The notes beneath the pieces are model-generated. The model searched no databases. It was not told the origin of the DNA and saw only the letters and a program-made list of their open reading frames with translations. Below, in pieces: positions 11,063 through 20,874 of a DNA stretch of 27,850 bases. Positions within the stretch are counted from its first letter, which is position 1, and every line of letters starts with the position of its first letter. The DNA is from Haplomitrium mnioides. Taxonomy: Eukaryota > Marchantiophyta > Haplomitriopsida > Calobryales. A program made the position numbers and the translations under genes. The stretch is from assembly GCA_049999725.1 (NCBI GenBank), contig JBNGIS010036671.1, positions 1 to 27,850 of the forward strand, given 5' to 3'.

Positions 11063-12059
11063 AAAATCCTGAAACTCCTCTGTGATTGTAGGAGGAAAAT
11101 AGTTTCTCAAGCTATCTCTATTCCTCTCATGGTTTGCATGGACAGTTAGAAACTGTACCACCTTCCGCCCATCCTGACTTCTCACCCGTGCATATGCAGA
11201 TCCATCATCTAAGACTTTTGTTTTCATCCTTGCAGCTATGATATAAGGCTGCCCAATGATGACTGGGTAAGCAGTGCCTTCCTATACAAAGAAGTTTGGT
11301 TTCGTGACCACATCACCAACTTTCACCTTCACATCTTGACATGCCCCAAAAAGTTCTCCTCGTGTGTTGTTGGCTGCTCGAATCACCCATCCATGATTGG
11401 TATCGATTGGCCACTTCCTTTGCTTATAGATATCCTTGGAAACAAGATTAATTTCTGATCCATGATCAATTAATGCAACCATTGGATCTGGCAAGTCCCC
11501 GATCTTTACAATTGTTTCAGTAGTAGCTCGAGCCCAATGGCTCCTTGAATAATGATTGGAGGATTTCTCATCCTCTTGCTCCAATCGCACCTTATGATTG
11601 GTGCAACATCGAGCTAATTCCAGCTCCTCTTCTTTGGTTACTCTTGTCTCAAGAGCATTGGTCATCGCGGTCTCCCCTACCAATTGTCTCTTTCTCTTGA
11701 TAGTATTAATAATAACATCATGGAATTCCTTCTTTGCAATGCCAATGATCTCTCTCAAGGTGAACTCAATCTTTGCATTGAGTACCCTCTCTTCCAATAC
11801 TCTTCTTAGGTCTGTAGCTGCCTCAATATCAGATTGCAACTTGTATGCTGGGGTCTTTTCCTTCTCTTTGGCTTTTCCTTTCTCCAAAGTAGAAGGTAAA
11901 ACATCTTCCATATGTTCCTCCCTTGAAGGTTGTGTCTTTTCTCCTCTTTGAAGCTGGCCTCTCTTCACTGGTACTTGCTTCCTCTCTCCTTCTTTTCTCT
12001 TCCACAAGTGCCTCATGCTGATTTTTTTGCAATGTAGGCATGTACTGAAAGAGTGTCAA
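11063..12059 (-). pseudogene. E1 gag C-terminus and retropepsin region, broken
   Basis: The main open stretch runs 12016-11282. Its first half is Lys/Glu-rich and partly coiled-coil-like. Its second half is a retropepsin fold: the active-site loop reads LIDHGSEINLVS at about 11460, where D-[ST]-G is standard, so Thr/Ser is replaced by His. A later hydrophobic strand 'AYPVIIGQPY' lies beyond a TAG at 11284-11282. The frame continues after this TAG to a TGA at 11062-11060. An overlapping frame (12059-11829) appears to hold the true reading for the first few dozen codons, so at least one indel lies between 12060 and 11900, near an A7 run at about 12030. It would process the polyprotein if active; the DHG loop and the stop make activity doubtful. 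Confidence 0.75.
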
Positions 12060-12963
12060 CTAGATCATCCCATCTAGTAGCAATTCTGATAGACGTGGCA
12101 ACCTTCAACAAATCCTCCCTTTTTGTGTTTCCTCCTTCCATTGCAGACAGCGCACAAGACCACAACCCACTGGTTTTCACGTGTCGGGTAAAATCACACT
12201 CCACCTCAATTCCATAGGTGGCAGCCTCTACTTGCGTACTAGTAAGTTTTTGCATATACTCCTCAACAACACCCTTCATTCTTCCTTGTCTAAAATTGGT
12301 TTTGATGATCTCACCTGTTTCTTTGAGAGCAATCTTGCCCTCCTTCCAATAGATAACTCCAGAGTGAATAGAATGAGTAAAGTCTCCACACTCTTTTCTT
12401 GAGTGTTTGGTGCTGTCACACCATATACACCGTTGAACATACCCTGGTTTTTGGGCAGGCTGATTGTTGCTTGCCTCTATTTTCCCTTCTAACTTTGCAA
12501 ATTTAATTTGCAGATCCTTCATGCCCTTGACTAGCTCCTCCATTGCATCTCTTTGTGGAGCAATAGTAGGAAGATGAGTAGGAAGCATAGAACTAGCAAG
12601 AATAGTGGGAGCAATTGGATGTTTACGAGGTACTATGATGGGTGGTGGTCTCACATCATGTCTTACCACTACCTTGCCTCTTCTGGACTCCCTCTTAGTC
12701 AATACACTTACTGCCTCCAAAACTCCCTTCCAGTCAGAAGTCAAGCCATTATCTTTGGTTCTATCCTCTAGAAGTAACTCCAATTCTCTCTGCAAATCAT
12801 CATTTGCTGACTGTAGGAACAGCTCCACCTTATCCTTCTCTAGAGTCAATTTAGACAAGCACTGACAAAGGGAAAATTGCCTCTCAAACTCTTGAAAAAG
12901 CTTTATAGCAACCAAACCTTTGTTTGTTTTATTCACCCATTCGATGAATGACTTTTTAGTCAC
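12013..12963 (-). pseudogene. E1 gag, capsid to nucleocapsid part
   Basis: A 316-codon open stretch that lacks a proper N-terminus. It contains a helical capsid-like half, a Pro-rich linker, a coiled segment, then one zinc knuckle CIWCDSTKHSRKEC (C-x2-C-x4-H-x4-C) at about residue 185. This knuckle would bind genomic RNA during packaging. The N-terminal gag lies in another frame just upstream (13343-12996). The two frames meet at a T6 run on the minus strand (plus 13008-13013), where a one-base slip joins them. The 3' end changes frame again near 12030. Confidence 0.75.
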
Positions 12964-12995
12964 TCTATCTGCATCCTCCAGTGAATATTCTTCCT

Positions 12996-13343
12996 TTAGT
13001 TGGAGAGAAAAAAGCTCTCCCAGTTACCCCCATATACTCGGATAAGCTCTCTCACCCGGCCTCTCAATTCTGACACTACGGCCAACTCAAAGGTTTGAAT
13101 CATCTCTCTCTCCGGAACTTTGTTGAGTTCCATCTCTCTGGAATAGTATTTCAAATACTTGGAGATATTTCTCCCATCAAATTGATCCAGCAATCCCACT
13201 ACAGATTGCAAAGCTCTGGTCACCATGGCTTCTTTTCGGTCAGAGGCTTGCTGTTGTTGCATAAATAGGACAAATGCTTGGAACATTTGCGCAGTCGCAG
13301 GGTCCAATTGTAGCATAGGAGTCTCTTGACCAAAAGAACCCAT
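12996..13343 (-). pseudogene. E1 gag N-terminus
   Basis: A 115-codon frame starting at an ATG about 70 bases inside the 5' LTR, in the expected gag start position. It has a Gln-rich helix followed by LLDQFDGRNISKYLKYY, a pattern typical of the start of Ty3/gypsy-type gag proteins (a 'F-x-G' turn followed by helices). It runs out of frame at the T6 tract. Gag would form the virus-like particle core. Confidence 0.75.
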
Positions 13344-13390
13344 ACTGATTTCTAAAGCCTCTAAAGTTTCACACTCTCTCCACCCCAGAG

Positions 13391-13409
13391 TTTCACGTCA
13401 GGTTCACCA
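13391..13409 (-). other. E1 primer-binding-site candidate
   Basis: On the minus strand, two bases after the 5' LTR, the sequence reads TGGTGAACCTGACGTGAAA. Starting with TGG it could pair with the CCA end of a tRNA. I could not assign the tRNA. Confidence 0.5.
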
Positions 13410-13411
13410 TT

Positions 13412-14866
13412 TGTCACGTGGCAGTAATTTAGGTCTGGGAATACACAGGGTATATGGCTGTAGAGAAGGTTGTGCGAAAGATAGAAGCTTTGGTGATGAG
13501 AGTGCTGGAATGAAATAGATTTGGCAAAGATTGAGTGCTTCTTGCCTTGGTGGCTTCAATTCCCCTTACACAAAGCAAAGGTAAGCAATTTGTACTCCTT
13601 TTGTACTCAAATTTCAGTCAAGGATAATGTAAGTTCTACTGAGTTGTTCGATTTGTAACTCTCAATCTGGAATTCAGGTTGCCTAAGAAAGCTGTATGCA
13701 AATTTTCAGTTCTAAACTCACAGCAAAGTGCTCTCCATAGTCGAAACTCAATTGCTGGTTAAAAGACCGAAAATCCGACATTCATAAGCTTTCCCGAGTA
13801 ATAACTTTGTTGATTCATATGATCTTGACACGAAATTTCATACAGAACTTTTTCACACTCCACTCTAGCCTTCCACAAAGTTTCAGCTTCTATACTTTTC
13901 TTGGTATACAGAAACAAGTTATAACTCAAATGTTGAAAGCAAAGTAATTTTGAAGAACCTTAAGAATGTGTCTTCAACTTCAATTGGCTCTTACAGATTG
14001 ATTTCAACTCTAAATGAATCGAAATTTGATGTAAAACTAGAGCCCTTGTTGTAAGCTTCCTAATGGTACTCTGTGTGCTCCCAGAATCGTTGTAACAACT
14101 TCCCAATTACCCAAAATGTCCACTTATCTTCAATTCAACCCCTTTGTCTTCAATTGCCCATAAGTATGAGTGTAGAACTCCAAATGACTCGAAATTTCAT
14201 GCAGAGGGATGCTACTCTTTGTGAGTGTTCAATCGCTACCCTGTTTAAACTTTTCCTCCTTTGGAAACTCCTTGAACCTGCTTGAGAAATGAACCCTTCT
14301 TTCCTTCCTTTTAAGGTTTTTACTAAAAGAAAGTTAACTTCTCTTTTTCTTGCTATAAGAACAAATATAAGTAAATACCTTTGTAGAACAGAGCACAAAT
14401 AAGGTAGAAACAACAAAGAAATTTTCCTCCCTTGATCATTTGATAAGTTGATGAAGTCACTCGAACATTCGCTGCCAACTATTCACCATTTACCCAACGT
14501 ATCCATTGCAAAAGACCTAAGAAAACTCCATCGTAGAACTTTTGTGCCTCAAACGCCACTTCCATCTTCGATATCTGTCCCTCATTGGTTGTTCCCTCGA
14601 TGATCCCCTTTCTTCCTCGTTGCTTTCTCTATTTCTTCAAAATATCTAAGTGCATAATCCAAAAGAATCCATGAACAACCAATAGAATGGTCTTGTCCTT
14701 ACCTACAGGATCTCGAGAACCCTCTACTTTTGCGTTTCTAGAAGCTTCTTGATAGATGCCTTGCCGCTTCTTCTTGACTTTTCTCTGATTTTAACTCTGG
14801 TAAGAAGACAACTTTTCTCCATTCTTTTGTTACCTTTTTACGCATTAGCCGAACCACAACACGACA
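13412..14866 (-). repeat. E1 5' LTR (right copy)
   Basis: 1455 bp, starting tgtcacgtggcag and ending acacgaca in plus orientation. As the 5' LTR of a minus-strand element it should carry the promoter. It retains a roughly 72-bp segment (about 14374-14445) missing from the left copy. Confidence 0.93.
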
Positions 14867-14870
14867 ACAG
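14867..14870. repeat. Target-site duplication of E1, right copy (degenerate)
   Basis: acag next to the right LTR, partner of acgg at 8333-8336, with one G/A difference. Confidence 0.5.
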
Positions 14871-15100
14871 TCCGCCTACCCCTTTGCGGGGCGGCGTCGG
14901 ACGGCACCCTTCGGATTACGTGGTGACTTCGGAAGTCTTGAGCAAAGTCAGAGGACACGCGGCAGTAGGTGAGGGCTCATCGGACCTCGGGCCACGAGCG
15001 AGTCCACTTCAGAAGTGAGAGTCAGCGCGACGGTGAGCCTACCCCCTTGCGCGGCAGCATCGGACGGCGGAGCTACGGACGACGTGGTGCGCGGAGAACG
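14868..15100. repeat. GC-rich tandem repeat, period about 163 bp
   Basis: The segment cctacccctttgcgggg...tcggacggc...acgtggtg starting at 14875 recurs at 15038 (offset 163-164 bp, imperfect). The sequence just left of E1 (about 8315-8336, acttcgga...gtcagccgacgg) matches the end of a unit at about 15007-15033. E1 therefore landed within this repeat. Confidence 0.7.
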
Positions 15101-16440
15101 ACTTGGGATCTGCAAGGGAATCTTTGGTGATTCCATGGACTAGGTTTCGCGGGGCGCTTCAAAACTCTGATCCGAAGAACCCTTCGGACTTGGCTTCGCG
15201 GGAATCTGCGGAATCTCGACCCGCGAGATTCTTTGGATTCCCCATAACATTACCGTTGTACTTAGATTTTCCTAACTACCCAACAAGATACGCGTCGCCT
15301 TCTCCCATTCCGTTGTAATGGGAATAACGACCACAAGGGAAACGCTTCGTCACCTCATATTCTGAGCCAACGGGATTAACGACTATTCATCGGATCGGGC
15401 TCGTGAGATTAGTGCGCGGGGGGGTATACCTCGATGGCCTTTGAATTCATTCGGGTTGATGCACGGGCGATTGCAGAAAGCGACAGTAACTGCAAGACAA
15501 GGAAATCGCGAGTAGTAAAGCAAGAGTGAGAATTCAGTGAGGAATTACGTGAAGCGGGTGAACTAGCTCCAATGGACCAAGGGGATTCGGAGGTGGAGTG
15601 GAGGGGCGCTAAGAATCGCAAAGTGAGGAGCTGTGGATGCTAGGGCGATCTAGGTGAACTCGTCCTTGCTAGTGGACCAGAGCGGAGGTGACCGATACGA
15701 TAGTTTGAAGGGATTTTGGCCCGTTGAGAACTAATAAGAGGCTGCCAAGTGAGGAGCTTGGAGTCATCTCGGCTTTTCCTTGTGTAAGCGTATCAGCCCC
15801 TAGTGTTCAAAGTACACTCTAGCGTGATTCTTCAAGTGGAGCTGAAAGGGGGGTTGCGTTAGTGCCTGCCTACTGCGAGGGATGACCCATCGAGGCTCGG
15901 GGTGGAGTGAGCTACCTGCAGTCGGGAAGACTGTCTCTTAGAGGTGGGAGTGAAAGAAATCCTCTTCCGATCTTGAGGAAGTAAATCCAGGGCTTCTAGC
16001 GATGGAAGTAGAAAACTATCTGGACATAAGCGTGTATGAGTTGTTGGACTGCAGGTTGTAAGGCATCAAGGATTCAGAAGGGAGGTAATAGTTGGTGGAA
16101 ATCCAGAGGGCCTTCAAGGACTCTGTTTCTCTTTGCAAATATTGTATAAAGTGTTTGTGTATTTGTGTAGTTAGATTTCCTTTTTGCAAAAGTGTTCTAG
16201 AGATTCATTAGATTAGGAGGCATTAAGACTAGTTGAGCAGACCTTGGGATAGCTCTGAAGGGGGAATCCAATCTCTTGACACAATTCTGATAGCATGGAG
16301 GTGAATGCTCTTTGCCTCTGATCCTTTAAGATAGTTTAAGAGTTAGAACATATTAGGATAACTATGCAAATTAGTTGTATCAATCCTATGACAACCTTGA
16401 GAGGGGGAGTCCAGTCCTGTTTTGTTGAATATTGGTGCAG
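15101..16440 (+). mobile_element. Right part of the E2 LTR/leader block
   Basis: No gene is seen here. The block is GC-rich up to about 15900, then mixed. An AT-rich stretch with 'tattgtataaagtg' near 16140 and a transcript-like tail (16150-16430) precede 'attggtgcaggtcacatc' at 16431, a possible LTR end plus TGG-type primer site. Placement as E2 LTR/leader rests on its position before the gag frame. Confidence 0.35.
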
Positions 16441-16977
16441 GTCACATCACCCATTCTGCCCCAAACACAAATAAGGTGGCAGAGCCTAAGTTATTGGGTC
16501 CTTTGAATAAAGTGGAAGAATAACACGTAGCACAGTTGAGGAGGATAATGAATGTGGAACTGGGGATGTTTGAATAACTAATTTGAGTGCAACCAGAAGA
16601 GAGTGAGTGGTGTGTTAAAGGCTGGAAAGGAAAGGGAGAATCCTTAGAGCCTAAAAGTGGTAACTGGCAAGGGGCCATCTCAGAAAAGAACTTGAAAGCC
16701 CACAATCTGTCCTCCCCTACCTCCGAAGAGGCGATTGAGAAGGTTAAGGCCTGGAACAGGGGAGCGACATGAATTTTTGGCGCTAGAAAGAGGGCCAAAG
16801 GTTTAGAGAAATTTGAGACCAACCCAAACCAAAGGCACCGCTTTGTGCACCTGAGCCTCAAGTCAGTTTGTAAGAGAGCCACTTCTTAGAAACATAGCAA
16901 CTGGGGGTTGAGTCTGTTGAGGAAGAGTGGAGGAAAGAAGAGATTTATAGGTGGAAGTGGCAGTGGCCAGTGGAGAG
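16441..16977 (+). other. E2 leader before gag
   Basis: A roughly 540-bp stretch between the putative LTR and the gag ATG. A 61-codon Glu/Lys-rich frame at 16587-16772 has no motif, and the 146-codon frame on the other strand (16882-16442) looks like its shadow. Possibly an untranslated leader with packaging signals. Confidence 0.35.
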
Positions 16978-17418
16978 ATGGCCAATCCTGTACCACCTTC
17001 TGGGCTTTGGGAAAGATTCAAATACAAGTCCTTCAAGGGACGCTCGAAAGATGACCCAAATGCATGGCTGGATGACTTGGAAAACACTGCAGCATCAAAT
17101 GGGGAGGGCCATGTGAAGATTGGAATCTTGCTAGCAGTGTTGAAGGGAGAGGTCTAGCCCTGGTACAAAGATTTGCCAGACAATGTCAAGAGGGACTGGC
17201 ATGCATTCAAGGTGGCCTTCATAGTAGAGCTCTGTGGGATTGGTGAAGAAACAGAGGCACTGATCAAGATGGGTCAGCTCAAGATGAATAAGAAAAAGTT
17301 TGTGAGGAAGTTCCTCCAACGGTTCAAGAGAGTGGCGAGGAAGCTAAACTCGTCAACCATTGATGGAATGCTTACAGCATGGTTCCTGGTAGTGCTCCCC
17401 ATAGGAATTGGGACCTAG
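16978..17418 (+). pseudogene. E2 gag, capsid-like part
   Basis: Starts at the ATG at 16978 (MANPVPPSG...). An earlier GTG at 16951 is in the same frame but is unlikely as a start. The region contains a Trp/Phe-rich helix set with 'DPNAWLDDLE' and 'KFVRKFLQRFKR', consistent with the UBN2/retrotransposon gag type helical domain. It is interrupted by TAG at 17155-17157 and ends at TAG 17416-17418. Reading continues in the same frame after each stop. Gag would assemble the particle and bind RNA. The frame has no indels, so the stops are point changes. Confidence 0.8.
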
Positions 17419-18639
17419 GTGCGCCAAATGGATCCACAGACACTGGAGGATGCAGTCAATACAACCAGATTCCATGTGAAGGCTGCTAGCACTAGTTCCC
17501 GGAGGAAGGGAAGGTCCAAGTATGACTCTGATGATTCTTCGGACACCTCGGACAGTGACGAGGAAATGGATCAGAGTTCTGAGTCCTCCTCAGAAAGCAA
17601 GAATGAGTCCAGTAGCAGCAGCTTAGAGGAGGACAGAACATCCAGAAGGAAGAAAAAGAAGGACCTGAAGAAGAAGAAGCATGCCAAGGAGAGTAGTCAT
17701 CGCAAGGGCGCCAACAAAGGAAGATACCAGAAAGCTCAACTCGAACCCAAGGCGAGTAGGAAGCCAGGGGGGAGGGATCGAATTGAGGAGCTGAGCGCCA
17801 AGATGGAGGCGATGAACATACTCTTGGCAGGAATCAAGCCGGAGAGCAGGCCCCTGCCAACCAAAAGAGTTGGTGTCTGGTGCGTTAGGTGCAAGCAGCA
17901 CGGACATTTCCCCCAAGAATGTCCAAATGACACAAATGTTGTGCACTATGTGAGGGAAGAAGCCCCAGAGTACATCAAGGAGGAAGTGGAGTATGTCCCA
18001 GAGGAGGCCCCATAAACAGTGTATCAGATCAGTGGGGGACCTCGTACAATTCTAACCAGGCCCCCAAGAGGGAATGCAAGGCCTATGAATCAGTGGACTG
18101 CTAATTGGCCTCTTAGAACGACAATTATGGTTTGTTGGAATTGTGGCCAACCTGGCCACATTTCCTCTAGCTGTCCGGAGCCGCGGAAGAGCGGTTATGG
18201 CCAACCGCCTTCCCTATGCTTCCAATGCAAAAAAGAGGGGCATGTGGCCATGAATTGCCCAAACAGAAGGTCAGATGCTGCTCTTGGACCAAGTGCGAAT
18301 CCTCCTCCCCCCGCAACTGTCAATCTAATTACTCTAAAGATCGAGGAGGAAGCGGAATTGTCGGGCTGGGAGACGCTAACTTCCGAGGATTGTTTCTGGG
18401 TGATGACCCGAGCAAGGGTGAAGGTCACGAAGAGAAGCCAAAGGAAGTCCGAGCACAAAGCTAAGAAGGAAGTGGCTCGAGCGGCCTCGCCTCGAAGCGA
18501 TTCGGACTATCAGAGGGATAATCCAAAATGGTTCTACCCCAAGCAACAGGACTATGTGAGAAAGCAATTGGAGGCTTTGGAGGCCCTAGAAGAAGAGCGG
18601 GCAGCCAAAGAGACCCTCAAGGAGGTCCAAAAGCAGTAG
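17419..18639 (+). pseudogene. E2 gag, nucleocapsid part with three zinc knuckles
   Basis: Continues the same frame. An acidic Ser/Asp/Glu-rich tract (about residues 30-80) is followed by a Lys/Arg-rich segment, then three C-x2-C-x4-H-x4-C knuckles: CVRCKQHGHFPQEC at about 17884, CWNCGQPGHISSSC at about 18133 and CFQCKKEGHVAMNC at about 18220. Knuckle 1 is separated from knuckles 2 and 3 by TAA at 18013-18015. The tail is a charged coiled coil ending at TAG 18637-18639. Knuckles bind element RNA. The unusually acidic Ser-rich tract before a basic patch is worth noting. The copy is inactive as read. Confidence 0.85.
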
Positions 18640-19587
18640 GAGGGAAACCATGAGGTGTAGAAGACAGGTACAACTGCGGAAGAGGGGACAAAAACCACCC
18701 CCTACAACATTCAAGTGGACATAAGAAATTGTTCTGTCACGGCTATAGTGGGCCAACTGATCAAGGATAGCCCTCTGTATCGGAGATAGCTCCGAGAATT
18801 GCTGATGGGAGCAAAGAGGAGAAAGAGGCTACCCAAGGTGGGAGCTCCAGCAAATTTGCAACTGGTCTGTGAGGACAAAGGGGCCTTTGAGATTGACATC
18901 CAGATCGCAGGTTGCACATTGTCCTTGGTGCCCGTAGATGGAGGGGTAGGCGTCAACATCATGGTGGAGGAGACTGCTCACAAGCTGGGATTCATGGAAT
19001 TCCATCACACAACCCAAATCATGAGGCTGGCGGACGGGTCGGGTGTGAAGCCATTGGGCTCTTTCATGCAAATCCCAACATTCATTGGAGGGGAAGAATT
19101 CAAGCTCAATTACTTGGTAATGCGACCCACCATAGCATCTCCTTACCCGGTGCTGATCGGGAGACCGTGGCTGTATGGGGCCAAAGTAATGCACAATCGG
19201 AGCAACTCTACATTGGTGTTCGGCCCCAAAAGAACGACAGTGCATTATGGTCCTGTCACTTACATGGGGGAAACGCAGCCGAAGGCAGAATACGACAATG
19301 AGTAGTCCAAAGAGGAGGAAGATTCGGAGTACCACTACTGGGTACAAATGGTGAGCGAAGCAATAGAGGAGGATCTGTCGGAGGAGGGTGTAGTTTCCGT
19401 CAATCAAATCGAATTATCTACCTATGATGGAACAGAGCATCTGTCATGCACGAATATAGTGCTGATGTTGCACATCAGCACTCCTCCTCATTCCAGCCAG
19501 GGTATAGGTTTGTTCATAGGCATTCTATTAGATGCTATTAAAGTGAGTGAGAGTGTATTCAGGTTTAATGTTCTTATAGCAAGGTGA
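18640..19587 (+). pseudogene. E2 retropepsin-like protease, degenerate
   Basis: Same frame, with TAG at 18658-18660, 18787-18789 and 19303-19305. The folded part (18790-19305) shows retropepsin order: the active-site strand LVPVDGGVGVNIM near 18930 (DGG where D-[ST]-G is expected), a flap-like segment with ADGSGVKPLG, then a hydrophobic SPYPVLIGRPWL motif near 19140 matching the second conserved strand of plant Ty3/gypsy proteases. After TAG 19303 the frame stays open to 19587 but loses recognisable character after about 19440. No RT follows. Both the Gly substitution and the stops suggest an inactive copy. Confidence 0.75.
19459..19481. repeat. Perfect 10-bp stem hairpin
   Basis: gtgctgatgt-tgc-acatcagcac is a perfect inverted repeat with a 3-base loop, just past the end of E2 protease homology. 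No U-tract follows. It may be chance or mark an element edge. Confidence 0.6.
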
Positions 19588-20510
19588 GGGTTGTTCTTGG
19601 AAACTGATTTTGTTACAAGAACATAGAACTAGCATAGGCTACTTGGGGCTGCTCTCCAGCTTCTACCCTAGTTCTTCTTGAATCTTAGCTTGGAGAGCAA
19701 CGCTATGGCAATACAAACCATAGAATTGTTCCACACACTTAGTTTTGATTCTTTAGATGCTCCCATCACCTCATGGCAGGACATTGGTCTATAGTAGTAT
19801 ACAGTACACTACATGTTCTACATTACATTCTACATTTTACATGTCATTTGTTAGAAAGTCGTTTTATTCAAGAAGAACTCCAGTCGCGACTGCTCGATAT
19901 GAGCAGCAGTTATGTTTTCGATTCAATGCTACAGGAAGGAGTTGTTGGTGTGAGGCAAGTGCAGCGAATGTTGCAACCGGTTGTTGAGTGGCCATTGATT
20001 GCATGAAATTTTGTACGGTTGTTTTGGTTGCGTTTGAATACACTTACTCTTTTCTCCTTTTGTTTTCTTCACGATCGAGAGAAGTGCGTAGGTTCTGTAT
20101 GTTTCATGCCAGATGCAACATGCCCAGGGAGTTGACGTATACAGACTTCTTATTCTTGTGATCTTTGACTAGCAACGAATAGGAAGTTTGCTGCTCATTT
20201 AAGAAGTGGAGTGCATTTACTAGAAAGGAGTGCTTCGTTGCTCGTGGTGGTTTTTTCTGAACAAGAACGTTGCTGCAATATCAAGACCACACAGCCGCCG
20301 GTTTTTATCAAGCAGAGTTGAGCCTCCTTTGATTTACCTTTGGTTCCCCCTTCCCAAGCATATGAAGGTTCTTGATTGAGCAGATTTGGAGCCTCTTTGA
20401 GTCACCTTTGGTTCTTTCGACCACTTCAGGCACATGCAATCTCTTTTCGAGCAGATTTTTGACGAGGAGGAAGAGATCTAATAGCAGCTTGCCAAAGACA
20501 GCTTCGATTC
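19588..20510. other. No gene supported
   Basis: A 77-codon frame at 19773-20006 ends in a Leu/Gln/Val-rich stretch that looks protein-like but matches nothing I recognise. The rest is unique-looking moderate-GC DNA. This may be untranslated sequence belonging to the dUTPase unit or the tail of E2. Confidence 0.4.
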
Positions 20511-20650
20511 GTTCAGGAGGTTGCTGAAGGAAAGATCTGCATTCAGGAGGCTGCTGAAGGAGATATCTGCATTCAGGAGGCTGCAGCAGGAGAGATTTTG
20601 TCGACCACCAAGAAATTTGCATTCAGGAGGCTGCTGAAGGAGAGATTTTC
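20511..20650. repeat. 30-bp minisatellite, four units
   Basis: Units at 20511, 20541, 20571 and 20621 follow the pattern attcaggaggctgctgaagg plus about ten bases (agatatctgc or agagattttg). A 20-bp insertion (20601-20620) splits units three and four. Looser 'caggaggt' copies continue to about 20830. Confidence 0.85.
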
Positions 20651-20874
20651 AAGTTTAGGAGGGATCTGATCGAGTGCAACAAGGATTTTGTGGGAGGTCA
20701 CATTTTCGCTACATCGTAGAAGGAGGTCGTGAAGGCTGCAAGACGTTGCGTTTTTGTAGTAGGGGCTCTTTTGGCTGCATCGCAGAGAGATTTTTGTGCA
20801 GGAGGTCCGTTTTTCTGCAGGAGGTCACCAAGAAATGAACCATTGATGAAGTGCAGGGCCAAGATAGGAGTGCT

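Larger units (their letters stand above)
8337..14866 (-). mobile_element. E1: nested Ty3/gypsy-type LTR retrotransposon
   Basis: A 6530-bp element on the minus strand. It has two direct LTRs (8337-9712 and 13412-14866), both starting TGTC and ending GACA. A TGG-starting PBS candidate lies two bases inside the 5' LTR and a G-rich PPT candidate directly abuts the 3' LTR. The internal order on the minus strand is gag with one CCHC knuckle, retropepsin, then reverse transcriptase. The RT frame ends 64 bp from the 3' LTR, leaving no room for RNase H or integrase, so the element is non-autonomous. It sits inside a GC-rich repeat that continues on both sides. gag-pol has several frameshifts and stops. 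The LTRs differ at roughly 5 percent of positions by eye over the first 265 bases, so the insertion is not recent. Confidence 0.92.

Noticed and set aside
13008-13013. Programmed frameshift at a T6 run in E1 gag
   Set aside because: The slip falls inside gag, not between gag and pol, and other unprogrammed breaks occur in the same element, so an indel in a homopolymer is simpler.
14749-15318. Frames spanning the E1 right LTR end and the GC-rich repeat
   Set aside because: They cross the LTR border, so they are chance readings without domain content.
16442-16882. 146-codon minus-strand frame
   Set aside because: No motif; Ser/Leu/Phe-rich composition as expected from the complement of the purine-rich E2 leader.
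18829-19407. 192-codon frame on the minus strand
   Set aside because: It is the shadow of the E2 protease frame, which has clear retropepsin motifs on the plus strand.
16978-19440. Alternative genetic code with TAG/TAA as sense codons
   Set aside because: The dUTPase and E1 frames use ordinary stops and the host looks like a land plant; C-to-T decay explains the pattern.
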